Shown piece by piece: positions 1 to 8,025 of a DNA stretch of 39,696 bases; the first letter of the stretch is position 1; the number at the start of each line of letters is the position of its first letter. The translations under genes and the position numbers were made by a program. This DNA is from Bacteroidales bacterium (GTDB lineage Bacteria; Bacteroidota; Bacteroidia; Bacteroidales; UBA932), in NCBI GenBank assembly GCA_017438975.1, contig JAFRUH010000001.1:1-39696 (forward strand). Reading direction: 5' to 3'. The notes under the pieces were generated by a model. That model was not told the origin of the DNA and did not search any database. It saw nothing but the letters and a program-made list of their open reading frames with translations.

Positions 1-434
1 TCTTCAAAGAGGGCTTCGGAGCCTGCTTCGTCCCCGCTCTCCGCCAGCGCCGTTGCCTTGTCGTTATAGCACATGAAATGATTCATTATCCATTGCTGGA
101 GTTCCTGGAGCTCTTCCGAAAGCGGACTGCCGCTTACGGTAGCAATCCCATCCTCGATCTTCACGGTGATTTCCTTGCTGTCGGGAATCAGGGGGACTGG
201 GTCGCCCTTTGGCACGGTGATGACGGAGATTCCGGACAGAGAGTTCCTTTCGCATGTCAGGGTGAATGAACCATCTTGAACAGCAGTGGCATCCAGACGT
301 TTTCCCGCGTTATCCACCAGATATACACTGTCCGGTTGCGGACTGACAGAACCTGTAATGGTGCATGTCCGGTTGGAGGAACATGCGACGGCTCCTATCA
401 GGAAGGATGCGGCCAGTAATGATTTGCGTAACAT
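1..434 (-). CDS. DUF4369-type lipoprotein, 3' part cut by window edge
   Basis: Reading leftward from the ATG at 432-434, the frame stays open for 144 codons to the window edge, so the C-terminal part is missing. The first 18 residues form a lipoprotein signal peptide ending in VACSS (lipobox cysteine at about residue 17), which predicts an envelope lipoprotein. The next part (TCTITGSVSPQPDSVYLVD, then a DGSFTL turn) resembles the DUF4369 beta-sandwich found at the N-terminus of Bacteroidota TlpA-like thiol-disulfide oxidoreductases. A thioredoxin domain would be expected beyond the edge but cannot be seen. The gene is divergent from a second DUF4369/thioredoxin protein at 677-1726, so the two are probably paralogues. 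Function as a redox protein is inferred only. Confidence 0.8.
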   Translation of the reverse strand, partial: MLRKSLLAASFLIGAVACSSNRTCTITGSVSPQPDSVYLVDNAGKRLDATAVQDGSFTLTCERNSLSGISVITVPKGDPVPLIPDSKEITVKIEDGIATVSGSPLSEELQELQQWIMNHFMCYNDKATALAESGDEAGSEALFE

Positions 435-482
435 ATTAATTGTCGAATGTTCTAACTATAATCACGTAAATTCATATCTCTT

Positions 483-497
483 GCGAATTAAATTCGC
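483..497. promoter_or_regulatory. 15-bp perfect palindrome at a predicted start site
   Basis: GCGAATTAAATTCGC is a perfect palindrome (7-bp arms around one base). It lies just downstream of the minus-strand -7 box at 500-507 and covers the predicted transcription start. This position suits a repressor operator; no regulator can be named from the sequence. Confidence 0.4.
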
Positions 498-499
498 TG

Positions 500-507
500 C
501 AAAGATA
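500..507 (-). promoter_or_regulatory. -7 promoter box TATCTTTG for the DUF4369 lipoprotein
   Basis: On the minus strand this is TATCTTTG, an exact match to the Bacteroidota -7 consensus TAnnTTTG. Transcription should start near 493, giving a leader of about 59 nt before the ATG at 434, longer than at most promoters here. No clear TTTG is seen at -33. Confidence 0.6.
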
Positions 508-555
508 GCAATTATTTTCATTAAAACCTTATCTGCAGACCTAAGCCTGCGGAGG

Positions 556-581
556 GGCTCTGCGAGCCGGACGGGGGGGGG
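556..581. other. Small hairpin and nine-G homopolymer
   Basis: GGCTC-TGC-GAGCC (556-568) forms a 5-bp hairpin, followed by nine consecutive G at 573-581. The G run lies about 45 bp upstream of the -7 box that drives the thioredoxin-like gene. G runs of this length are prone to slippage; whether it changes expression is unknown. Confidence 0.5.
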
Positions 582-625
582 AAAACAGACTCCTGTGTGC
601 CTACATGTAAATGGTAAAGTATTCT

Positions 626-633
626 TATATTTG
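626..633 (+). promoter_or_regulatory. -7 promoter box TATATTTG for the TlpA-like gene
   Basis: TATATTTG matches TAnnTTTG exactly. The predicted start near 640 gives a 37 nt leader to the ATG at 677. It also argues against the in-frame ATG at 611, which lies upstream of this promoter. No clear TTTG is seen at -33. Confidence 0.6.
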
Positions 634-676
634 CTCAATTTTAAAAAAGCCGTTGACAGTTAAAAAATTGTATAAC

Positions 677-1726
677 ATGAAGACCAGTATGTATCTCACG
701 GGCATCGCGTCCCTGTTTTTGATCGTCAATGCCTGCAAGCCTTCCGGCGACTGCGTCGTGAAAGGCACTGTCCAAGGCGTCCGGAACGGCGTCCGGGTCG
801 AACTGACGAACGCCTGGGACAACTTCAAGGTTGTCGGTACCGGGGTGGTCCGGGATGGCGCATTCGAGATTCACCCGCGTTTCTCCGGCCCCGCCCATGT
901 GTATCTGTATACGCATGGAAGCCAAGGCATTCAGTTGAAAGATTTTATCCTGGAGCCCGGGACCATTCTGGTAGAGGCCACGGCGGAGGATGAGAGTCTT
1001 CTCTCCACCGGAGCCGTCGGAACTCCTTACAACGACCTTCTGTACAGGTGTCGGGAGCTGCTGCATTCCGGACAGACCGGAGCCGCGATGACCATCCGGG
1101 ATTCCGTCATGGCGGAAGACCCGGCCGGTCCCATGGCCCTGTACTTCTCGGCGAATCACGAATCGGCCGCAAAGGCTCTGGCCACGCTGGACAGGCTGGC
1201 CCCGGAGCTTGCATCGATGCCCTTCGTGGCAAGCCTGAAGGAAGAATTAACCCGGCGCGCCAGGACGGAGCCCCGCGTCTCGGACAGTGAACCGGCCCAT
1301 CTTTTCGTGGACATGGAATTCCCGGACACGGACGGGAATCCCGTCAAATTGAGCGATGTCGTAGGCAATCCGGCCAACCGATATGTCATCCTGGACTTCT
1401 GGGCGACCTGGTGCAGCCCCTGCAGGGAGGCGCTTCCCAAACTGAAAGAGGTGTACGCCAAATATCACGGGAGAGGCGTCGAGATCTATTCCGTCTCCGA
1501 GGATGCCAACGAGAAGAATTGGAAGCAGTTCATACTGGACAACGGGATGGATTGGATCAATGTACGGGACACAAAGCCGGGACGGGGAAGCGGTACGATG
1601 TGGGAAACCTATGCCTTGAGCGGCATCCCTACCGTGTTGCTGATTGACGGGGAAACCGGGGAAATCCTCGCCCGGGACAACCATCTCGACCTGGACGCAA
1701 TCCTCTCCGGATTGCTGCCGTCCTAA
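677..1726 (+). CDS. TlpA-like thiol:disulfide oxidoreductase lipoprotein with DUF4369 domain
   Basis: A 349-residue protein. The start at 677 is chosen because it puts the lipoprotein signal peptide (lipobox cysteine 20, context VNACK) at the N-terminus and lies downstream of the promoter box. Residues about 24-110 form a DUF4369-like beta domain (VVKGTVQGVRNGVRVELT). Residues about 207-349 are a TlpA/ResA-type thioredoxin fold with the active-site motif WCSPC (C246 and C249), preceded by VILDFWAT and followed by a cis-Pro-type segment (SGIPTVLLID). Proteins of this family reduce or exchange disulfides in the periplasm, often for cytochrome maturation or stress protection; the substrate here is unknown. 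The gene is monocistronic and converges on the GH20-like gene with a 35 bp gap. Confidence 0.9.
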   Translation: MKTSMYLTGIASLFLIVNACKPSGDCVVKGTVQGVRNGVRVELTNAWDNFKVVGTGVVRDGAFEIHPRFSGPAHVYLYTHGSQGIQLKDFILEPGTILVEATAEDESLLSTGAVGTPYNDLLYRCRELLHSGQTGAAMTIRDSVMAEDPAGPMALYFSANHESAAKALATLDRLAPELASMPFVASLKEELTRRARTEPRVSDSEPAHLFVDMEFPDTDGNPVKLSDVVGNPANRYVILDFWATWCSPCREALPKLKEVYAKYHGRGVEIYSVSEDANEKNWKQFILDNGMDWINVRDTKPGRGSGTMWETYALSGIPTVLLIDGETGEILARDNHLDLDAILSGLLPS

Positions 1727-1761
1727 AGCAATCAGGATCAGGGCATCCGCTCAGGATTGCG

Positions 1762-2868
1762 CTACTCCTCCGGTTCGGAGGCGAGGGCTTCCTTGAAAAG
1801 TTCGATGCCGCGGAGCTGGAAATCCGTCCCTGTCGGCGTGCATGCGCTCCAGGGAGCCATCATAAAGCCGTACAGGTGGTCCTTGGAAATGACCTTCCGG
1901 CAGGTTTGGACGAGTTTCCCGATTACGTCCTCCGCATCGATCTTCAGCTCCCGGCGCTTGAAGCCCACCCAGTTCGTTCCGCAGGGTACCTGGTCGTAAC
2001 CGGCTTCCTCCAGTCTCCAGAAACCCATCAGGCGGTCATAATCCCTCGTCTTGTTGGTCTCGGGGTCGAATCCGCCGTAGGCTTCGTCATAATACCAGTT
2101 CTGCTGGATGACACTCTTGGGGCATCGTTCATAGAAATCAGGGTGATACCAGCCGTAATCGCTCCAGACCCAAGGCCTTGCGCCGTTTCGCTCCACCTCG
2201 CCGACGATGAAGAGGAAGTCGCGCCACCACGATTCGTCGACCCGCTGCACCCGGTAATTGAAGGTGTTCTGGTGGGCGGTGGTCTCTTCGTCGTAGCCGA
2301 TATGGAAGAAACGCGGATGGCCGAAGATTTCCATCGCATCGGCGATCACGTCGGAGCACATCTGATAATAGGGAGCGGACGAAACCATATGCCGGTAGTC
2401 CTTCATCCATCCGTTGTGCGTGCAGGAAAAGTTGAGTTTCGGGATGACCTCCATCCCGAGTCCGTTCAGACGGCGGATTTCGTCCCGCATCTTCTCCACG
2501 CTCCAACTTCCTTCCACGGCCAGTTCAGGATGGCTCGGGAACTGCAGCCCTTCTCCGAGGTCCACGACCAGCATATTGATCCCGTTCGCGGCGGCGTAAT
2601 CCGTCACTTTCCGCCACAGGGAATCCACGGTAGCGAGTTTAAGGTCGGGGCGTTTGCGCTCGGGAAGCAATTTGACGGCCTCTTCCAGGTCGGAACCCAT
2701 GGTCTGCGTGGGCCAGTCGCACCACATATTGTTACCCAGGCGGATATACAGTGCCCTGATGTCGCCGACAGGAGCCTGGAAACTTTGGGAGAAAGAGTCC
2801 TGCTTCTTGCAGGAACCGAAGGCGAGCATGATTGATGCCGCGAGAAAAAAGTACCGGAGCGATTTCAT
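1762..2868 (-). CDS. Lipoprotein with GH20-like glycoside hydrolase barrel
   Basis: A 368-residue protein starting at the ATG at 2866-2868; a further upstream start would use TTG. The signal peptide ends in FGSCKK (lipobox cysteine). The mature part looks like a single TIM barrel rich in Trp and Tyr. Residues about 190-200 read FFHIGYDEETT, close to the GH20 hexosaminidase signature H-x-G-x-D-E, in which the D-E pair positions and protonates the N-acetylated substrate. Other barrel-like strands are NMLVVDLGEG and EVIPKLNFS. The usual GH20 N-terminal accessory domain is absent, so it may be a distant or uncharacterised hydrolase family. It is divergent from a GH36 alpha-galactosidase, which suggests glycan breakdown. 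The substrate is unknown. Confidence 0.6.
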   Translation of the reverse strand: MKSLRYFFLAASIMLAFGSCKKQDSFSQSFQAPVGDIRALYIRLGNNMWCDWPTQTMGSDLEEAVKLLPERKRPDLKLATVDSLWRKVTDYAAANGINMLVVDLGEGLQFPSHPELAVEGSWSVEKMRDEIRRLNGLGMEVIPKLNFSCTHNGWMKDYRHMVSSAPYYQMCSDVIADAMEIFGHPRFFHIGYDEETTAHQNTFNYRVQRVDESWWRDFLFIVGEVERNGARPWVWSDYGWYHPDFYERCPKSVIQQNWYYDEAYGGFDPETNKTRDYDRLMGFWRLEEAGYDQVPCGTNWVGFKRRELKIDAEDVIGKLVQTCRKVISKDHLYGFMMAPWSACTPTGTDFQLRGIELFKEALASEPEE

Positions 2869-2891
2869 ATGAGACAAAGATTAGACTGATG

Positions 2892-2956
2892 TAAATATAG
2901 GCACTTTTTTTTAAAACGGCATTCATTTCATGTTATGATAATTGTCACTATCTTTG
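2892..2956. promoter_or_regulatory. Divergent promoter pair between GH20-like and GH36 genes
   Basis: The minus strand carries TATATTTA at 2892-2899 (seven of eight consensus positions) in front of the GH20-like gene. The plus strand carries TATCTTTG at 2949-2956 (exact consensus) in front of the GH36 gene. Predicted leaders are about 17 nt and 11 nt. Neither promoter has a clear TTTG at -33. Confidence 0.6.
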
Positions 2957-2973
2957 ATAAACCGCTTTATTCC

Positions 2974-5103
2974 ATGAGAAGATTGTCCGCCATCCTGGGA
3001 CTCTGCGCCACCGTGGCCTTTGCCTGCTCCCGTCCCGTCGAAATCATCCCTACCGACCGTCCTTGCGCCGATCCGGAAACCTCCGCAGCCCTGTTCGGCA
3101 GCTGGGTGGAGAACCCCGGAGACATCCCGTTTTCCTTTGTTTATGACGGCGTGGTCCATGAGGGCCCGGAAGGGCTTGAACTGCTTTCAAAGTCTTGCGG
3201 ACCAGTTCCTTCCGGAAAGAATCTGAAAGCAGTATTCCGTTTGGACAAGGATGTGGAACTGAGTGTCGACGCCCTTCTCAATCAGGAATTCGGAGAATTG
3301 GAATATACGGTCTGGATTGAGAACAAGGGAAGTTCGCCCAGCAAGGAAATCAAGGACTTCGCAAGTGCGGTGATTCCGTTCGAAGGAGAGGATCCGATGC
3401 TGAGGGGTTGTCTAGGAGACCACGGCAATCTCTACGCCGACTATCAGACCGAACTCAGGGACACCGTCGTCAGTTTCGTCTCTTCCAACGGGCGGGCAAC
3501 CCACATCGTCTTCCCTTATTTCGACCTTGTCCATGGGGACGGAGGAACGCTTCTGGCCATAGGCTGGGCAGGCACCTGGATGTCCGAATTCTGGAGCGAA
3601 GGATCGACGACAATCTGGAAGGCCGGGAATTGCAACCACTTCGACTCCGTGCTGATGCCGGGGGAGAAAATCCGTTCCGCCCTGGTCGTGATGCTCCCTT
3701 ACAAGGGACGGGACCGGGACGACGCGACGAATCTATGGAGGGAATGGTTCATCAAATACAACATGCCCGCTGCAGACGCCCGGGGCAATCGCATTCAGCC
3801 CTTCTCCACGACCTGTTTCGCCGCGGATACCGGACTCCCCAACTCGGACGGCTCGATCTCGGAGCGGTTTTACACCTGGAAAAGGACCCTGGAACGCCTC
3901 GTTTACGAAGATGTCGTCCCCGATTTCCGATGGTTCGACGCCGGATGGTATTTCGACCCGAGGGGTGAGACGGTCCCCTCGAATTGGTACGGAACCGTCG
4001 GGACCTGGGAACTGGATACGGTCAAGTGGCCGGGCAAGTCCTTCCTGGAGTCGAATGAAGCCTGCCACAAGGAAGGCATGAAGGTGCTGACCTGGTTCGA
4101 GCCCGAAAGCGTCTGCGACGTCGAAGACCTGGCGAGGAACTACGGCTACAACCCGGAATGGGCCGATTATAACCGCGGCAACCGGTACACCAGCAACCTC
4201 GGCAACCCGGATTGCCTGGAATGGACCCTGGGCAGGATTACCCGGATGATGGGAGAGAACGGAGTGGACTTGTTCCGGGAGGACAACAACTCCAATCCGG
4301 TGAAAGCCTGGAAAGGGTTCGACGCGAAGGAAATGGAGAAAACCGGGCTCCCGCGCACAGGAATCACTGAAAACAAGGCCATCCAGGGCCACTATGAACT
4401 ATGGGACAGGATCATCGATTTCTGCGCGGCGAACGGGAAATGCACCTTCATCGACAACTGCGCTTCCGGCGGAGGGCGCAACGACATCGAATCCCTTCGC
4501 CGCAGCCTCCCGTTCATGAGAAGCGACGCCGACCGTACCACTACGGCCCTCCGTCTCTCCATGACGACGTCCTTCAACCGATGGATCCCTTTCCACGGAG
4601 CGAATACCAAGGAATCGACCGGAGAACTGGATCCGGGCATCGAAGGAGGAAGCACATTCTACATCACCCGGGCCTCCTGGCTTCCGGTCTACAACATTTC
4701 CGAAGTATTCACCCACGACGTGAATCTGGACTACGACCGCCTGCGCGCCACCTTCGGTGAATGGAAGAAGTATAACCACCTGCTGGTCAAGGATATATAC
4801 CCGCTCACCCCCTGGCATCGCCATGATGACGACTCCCACTGGACCGCCATCGCATGGCATGACCGCGAAACGGACGAAGCCGTGCTCCAGGCTTTCCGCC
4901 AGGAGACCTGTCCCGATTCCGGATATGTTGCACGGTTGAAATTCCTGAAAGCAGACAAGAAATACAGGCTCACGAACGAAGACTCGGGAGAGACCCTGTC
5001 CATGACCGGCGCGGAACTGGCCTCGACCGGAATCAGAATCGTTCTTCCGGAGCCCAAATCATCCGCCGTATGGCACGCCGTCCGCGAAGAAGCCGGCAGA
5101 TGA
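2974..5103 (+). CDS. Alpha-galactosidase lipoprotein, family GH36
   Basis: A 709-residue protein. The start at 2974 is chosen because the promoter box ends at 2956 and the signal peptide then begins correctly (lipobox ATVAFACSR). The N-terminal part (to about residue 260) is the beta-sandwich typical of GH36. The barrel holds the family motifs: WFDAGWYFDPRG, LTWFEPESV, NLGNPDCLEW, the nucleophile segment LFREDNNSN (D437 is the likely nucleophile), CASGGGRNDIESLRRS, and MRSDADR (D518 is the likely acid/base). The enzyme should release terminal alpha-galactose from oligosaccharides or galactolipids outside the cytoplasm. Its last 71 bp overlap the convergent glycosyltransferase gene. Confidence 0.9.
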   Translation: MRRLSAILGLCATVAFACSRPVEIIPTDRPCADPETSAALFGSWVENPGDIPFSFVYDGVVHEGPEGLELLSKSCGPVPSGKNLKAVFRLDKDVELSVDALLNQEFGELEYTVWIENKGSSPSKEIKDFASAVIPFEGEDPMLRGCLGDHGNLYADYQTELRDTVVSFVSSNGRATHIVFPYFDLVHGDGGTLLAIGWAGTWMSEFWSEGSTTIWKAGNCNHFDSVLMPGEKIRSALVVMLPYKGRDRDDATNLWREWFIKYNMPAADARGNRIQPFSTTCFAADTGLPNSDGSISERFYTWKRTLERLVYEDVVPDFRWFDAGWYFDPRGETVPSNWYGTVGTWELDTVKWPGKSFLESNEACHKEGMKVLTWFEPESVCDVEDLARNYGYNPEWADYNRGNRYTSNLGNPDCLEWTLGRITRMMGENGVDLFREDNNSNPVKAWKGFDAKEMEKTGLPRTGITENKAIQGHYELWDRIIDFCAANGKCTFIDNCASGGGRNDIESLRRSLPFMRSDADRTTTALRLSMTTSFNRWIPFHGANTKESTGELDPGIEGGSTFYITRASWLPVYNISEVFTHDVNLDYDRLRATFGEWKKYNHLLVKDIYPLTPWHRHDDDSHWTAIAWHDRETDEAVLQAFRQETCPDSGYVARLKFLKADKKYRLTNEDSGETLSMTGAELASTGIRIVLPEPKSSAVWHAVREEAGR

Positions 5104-6022
5104 ACCGGGTATAGCGCTGCTTTCCGATAGGCACACGGCAACCGTGGATGAAGTTCATCTCGGACAGGACCTTGACAGCCTCGGGATGGGAGCGGAGCAA
5201 CTTGAAATCCAAAGTGCTGGCGCAGTACCAGCCCCCTCTCATCAGAATGTCGATGCCACAGGCTTCGAGGGCTACCCCGCCCTTCGGTAGGGCATCATAG
5301 AGCATCAGCATATTCTCCGCGGACTGCCGGTGACTGGAGACCAGTGATTTAGCGGTCAAGGCTCCTCTCCTCCGACGGCGATAGTGGTAGAGGGGTTCAT
5401 TCAGATGGACCACTTTTCCCGCCTTGCAGAGGACCTGGGTCTGGAAGACCAGGTCTTCGTGATAACCGTGCACCGGGACGAACATCGAAGGAAGGTCATA
5501 CAGCGAACGGCGCTCCAGCTTGTTCCACATGTATCCCCGTATGATGCTGTTGTGCATGGCCTTGACGGCCGCCGGACCCGTTCCGGGCGTAAAATCCCCC
5601 TCTTTCGCGACCTTGTTCCTTTTCGGATACTCCTTGAAAAAATCGCAATACACTACGTCCGCATCCTCCTCCAGGGCTTTTCCCAACAGATGGCTGATGT
5701 AGTCGGGCTCCACCCAGTCATCCGAATCGACATGGATGATATAGTCCCCTTTCGCGGCGGCAAGACCCTTCATCCGGGCCTTGGGAAGTCCGGAATTGGA
5801 CTGATGGATGATGGTCACGGAGGGAATCAGATGAGGGAAGTCTTCCGAAAGGATCTTTTCAACGATGTCGATGGAACGGTCGTCGGAGCCGTCGTCCACG
5901 AAAATGAACTCGCAGTTCTTCCACGTCTGGGAGAACAGGGAAACCGCACACTGCCCGATATACTGTTCAACTTCATATACGGGCACGATGACGGACACTT
6001 TCGGATATGTATTCTCGGCCAT
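5033..6022 (-). CDS. Family 2 glycosyltransferase
   Basis: A 329-residue cytoplasmic GT-A enzyme starting at the ATG at 6020-6022. Its N-terminal third holds the GT2 marks: VSVIVPVYEVEQYI, the nucleotide-binding FVDDGSDD, LPKARMKGLAAAKGDYI, and the metal-binding HVDSDDWVEP. The second half has EDLVFQTQ and a basic stretch (YHYRRRRRG) typical of glycosyltransferases acting on surface polysaccharides. No membrane segments are seen. It should transfer a sugar from a nucleotide sugar onto a glycan or lipid-linked acceptor; donor and acceptor cannot be told. It is downstream of the ABC exporter on the same strand but 149 bp away, so it may have its own promoter. Its 3' end overlaps the GH36 gene on the other strand by 71 bp. 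Confidence 0.88.
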   Translation of the reverse strand: MAENTYPKVSVIVPVYEVEQYIGQCAVSLFSQTWKNCEFIFVDDGSDDRSIDIVEKILSEDFPHLIPSVTIIHQSNSGLPKARMKGLAAAKGDYIIHVDSDDWVEPDYISHLLGKALEEDADVVYCDFFKEYPKRNKVAKEGDFTPGTGPAAVKAMHNSIIRGYMWNKLERRSLYDLPSMFVPVHGYHEDLVFQTQVLCKAGKVVHLNEPLYHYRRRRRGALTAKSLVSSHRQSAENMLMLYDALPKGGVALEACGIDILMRGGWYCASTLDFKLLRSHPEAVKVLSEMNFIHGCRVPIGKQRYTRFICRLLRGRRAIRRMIWAPEERF

Positions 6023-6171
6023 CTGTTGTATTAAATACCGTTTCCGCGAAAACCTTGCTTGCCAAAAAGCAAAAAGTAAGCCTTTCGCCTAAAAACAGGC
6101 CGCGAAGTTACATTATTTTACAAGAATAGCCAAAAAACCTTTCCTTTTCCGGGATTTGTAACATTTTTTTA
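6023..6171 (-). other. Intergenic stretch upstream of the glycosyltransferase
   Basis: This 149 bp, AT-rich gap separates two minus-strand genes. It holds a near-consensus promoter box on the minus strand (TACTTTTTG, one extra T, near 6069-6077). It also has a small GCCT-loop-AGGC hairpin near 6090-6103, which may end transcripts from the ABC gene. No small gene was recognised. Confidence 0.35.
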
Positions 6172-7974
6172 TCAATCGTTTTTGCCGAAATCGATGGTCT
6201 GGGCGAGTTTCTCGATATTGAGGCTCCGGGCGGAAGCGTCCATGATGTCCTTGTAGACCCCGCCCTTCTTATAGAGTTCGTCCGGGGTGCCGCTCTGCTC
6301 GAGATGCCCTTCCTTCAACGCATAAACCATCTCGCTGTCTATGATCTGGGAGATGGAATGAGAGATGATGATGACCGTCCGGTCCTTCTTGATGGCATCG
6401 ATCGCGGACTTGATCTGCTCGGTCGCAACCGCATCCAGCGAAGCAGTCGGCTCATCCAGGAAAATGATCGGGGGATTCTTGAGGAACATCCGGGCGAGGG
6501 CGACCCGCTGCTGCTGGCCGCCCGAAAGGTTCGTCGCAGCGGTTTTGAAACCGTTCGGCAGGGCCGCGATCTGGTCGTAAAGGCTGGCCTTCCGGGCCGC
6601 CTCGTAGACCTCCTCCGCCGTCGCTCCCGGCTTTCCGTAACGGATATTCTCCTCGACGCTGCCGTCGAAGATATGGTTCTTCTGAAGGACCAGGCCGATG
6701 TTCTCCCGGAGGAACCGGGTATCCCATTCCCGCAGGTCGACCCCGTCCAGGGTGATGCTTCCGCAGTCCGGCTCGTAGAATTTGTCCAGCAGGTTGACGA
6801 TCGTGGACTTTCCCGCCCCGCTGAGCCCGACAAGGGCCGTGATTTTTCCGCTGTCCACCTTCAGGGAGATGTCATGCAGGGCTTTCGTTCCGTTGGGATA
6901 GGTGAAATCGACCCCTTTCATCTCGAAGTTGCCCTCGACTTTTTCCGGCCTGTAGCCTCCCGTAGGCTCGACCTCGCTGTCGGCGTCCACGATGTCGAAA
7001 TAGCCTTCCGCATAGATTACGGCATCGTTGAGGTCGTCGAAAATGCGCTGCAGCTGGGTGATCGGGGCCGTCACGTTGGAAAAGAGCATGATATGGTACA
7101 TGATCTTGCCGATTGTCATCCCGGGATAACCCGTCAGCACCAGGTAGGAGGTCAGGATGATGATCAGCACCGTACCGGTCTGGCTTACGAAACTCTTCAG
7201 GGAATCGTAGCCGAAAGAGGCCTGGCGGACTTTCATCTGGTTGCCGTAGAAACCGGTCTGCAGCTCTGTCTGCTTGGCCATTTCGATCTCCTCGCGGTTG
7301 AATGACTTCACGACATTCATGCTTTCGAGGATGTTCATAATGCTGCCGCTGCGCTTTTCATTGAAACCCCGCATGTTCCGTCTGGAGCCCTTGAGCTTCT
7401 TCGCCTGGCGGGAGGTAATCCAGAAATAGACCGGAACAATCGCCAGCGCGGTGAGTCCGACATACAGGTTGGCGACGAAAATCAGCACCAGGGCCAGCAC
7501 GGAGCTGACGATCATCGGAAGCAGGTCGATGAAAAAGCTCTGGATGGTCCTGGAGATGCTGTTCGCTCCCTGGTCGATCCTGGCCTGGAGCATGCCCGGC
7601 GCATTCTCGCTGCGCGCGAAAAAAGCCATCCGGTAGGTAAGGATCCTCTTGACGACCCCGAGGGAAAGACTCTGGGAGATGTTGATCCTGAGCTTCTCGC
7701 CGAAATTCCGCTGGGCGAAGGAAATCCCGGCCCGAAGGATCTCCTTCCCGAGAAGGACGATGCTGACGATGGTCAGGATTCTCGCCGCCTTGCCCCAGGT
7801 GAATTCCGGGGAACCGACCAGGTCGTTGATCGAATCGACCGTCCAGTCCAGCACGACCGCGTTGACCTGGGCCAGCAAGGAACCTATCAGGGTCAGGAAC
7901 AGGGTGATCGCCACGAGGAAGCGGTATGGCTTCACATAGGGCAGGATCTTTCGGAAAAGGGTAACGAGGTTCAT
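6172..7974 (-). CDS. MsbA-like ABC transporter, fused membrane and ATPase domains
   Basis: A 600-residue half-transporter that should work as a homodimer in the inner membrane. Residues about 1-310 form a type I exporter membrane domain with roughly six hydrophobic segments. Residues about 345-590 form the nucleotide-binding domain: Walker A GLSGAGKST (383-391), a Q-loop in LVLQKNHIF, signature LSGGQQQR (483-490), Walker B IIFLDEPTASLD (503-514), and the H-loop in IIISHS. The family exports lipids, lipid-linked sugars, peptides or drugs. The downstream glycosyltransferase hints at an envelope-building role, but nothing fixes the substrate. The promoter at 7990-7997 leaves a leader of only about 9 nt. 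Confidence 0.92.
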   Translation of the reverse strand: MNLVTLFRKILPYVKPYRFLVAITLFLTLIGSLLAQVNAVVLDWTVDSINDLVGSPEFTWGKAARILTIVSIVLLGKEILRAGISFAQRNFGEKLRINISQSLSLGVVKRILTYRMAFFARSENAPGMLQARIDQGANSISRTIQSFFIDLLPMIVSSVLALVLIFVANLYVGLTALAIVPVYFWITSRQAKKLKGSRRNMRGFNEKRSGSIMNILESMNVVKSFNREEIEMAKQTELQTGFYGNQMKVRQASFGYDSLKSFVSQTGTVLIIILTSYLVLTGYPGMTIGKIMYHIMLFSNVTAPITQLQRIFDDLNDAVIYAEGYFDIVDADSEVEPTGGYRPEKVEGNFEMKGVDFTYPNGTKALHDISLKVDSGKITALVGLSGAGKSTIVNLLDKFYEPDCGSITLDGVDLREWDTRFLRENIGLVLQKNHIFDGSVEENIRYGKPGATAEEVYEAARKASLYDQIAALPNGFKTAATNLSGGQQQRVALARMFLKNPPIIFLDEPTASLDAVATEQIKSAIDAIKKDRTVIIISHSISQIIDSEMVYALKEGHLEQSGTPDELYKKGGVYKDIMDASARSLNIEKLAQTIDFGKND

Positions 7975-7983
7975 CAGAATTTC

Positions 7984-8020
7984 TTTCCGGAAAGATAGTG
8001 ATTATTCCTATCTTTGCAAA
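7984..8020. promoter_or_regulatory. Interlocked face-to-face promoters for ABC transporter and radical SAM genes
   Basis: Minus strand: TTTG at 8017-8020, 19 bp spacer, TATCTTTC at 7990-7997, then the ATG at 7974. Plus strand: TTTC at 7984-7987, 21 bp spacer, TATCTTTG at 8009-8016, then the ATG at 8026. The -33 element of each promoter lies next to the -7 element of the other, so two polymerases could hardly bind together. TTTCCGGAAA at 7984-7993 is a perfect 10-bp palindrome. Predicted leaders are about 9 nt (ABC) and 4 nt (radical SAM). Confidence 0.7.
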
Positions 8021-8025
8021 AGAGT

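Noticed and set aside
611-676. Upstream ATG at 611 for the TlpA-like protein
   Set aside because: It precedes the -7 box at 626-633 and would bury the lipoprotein signal peptide behind 22 residues.
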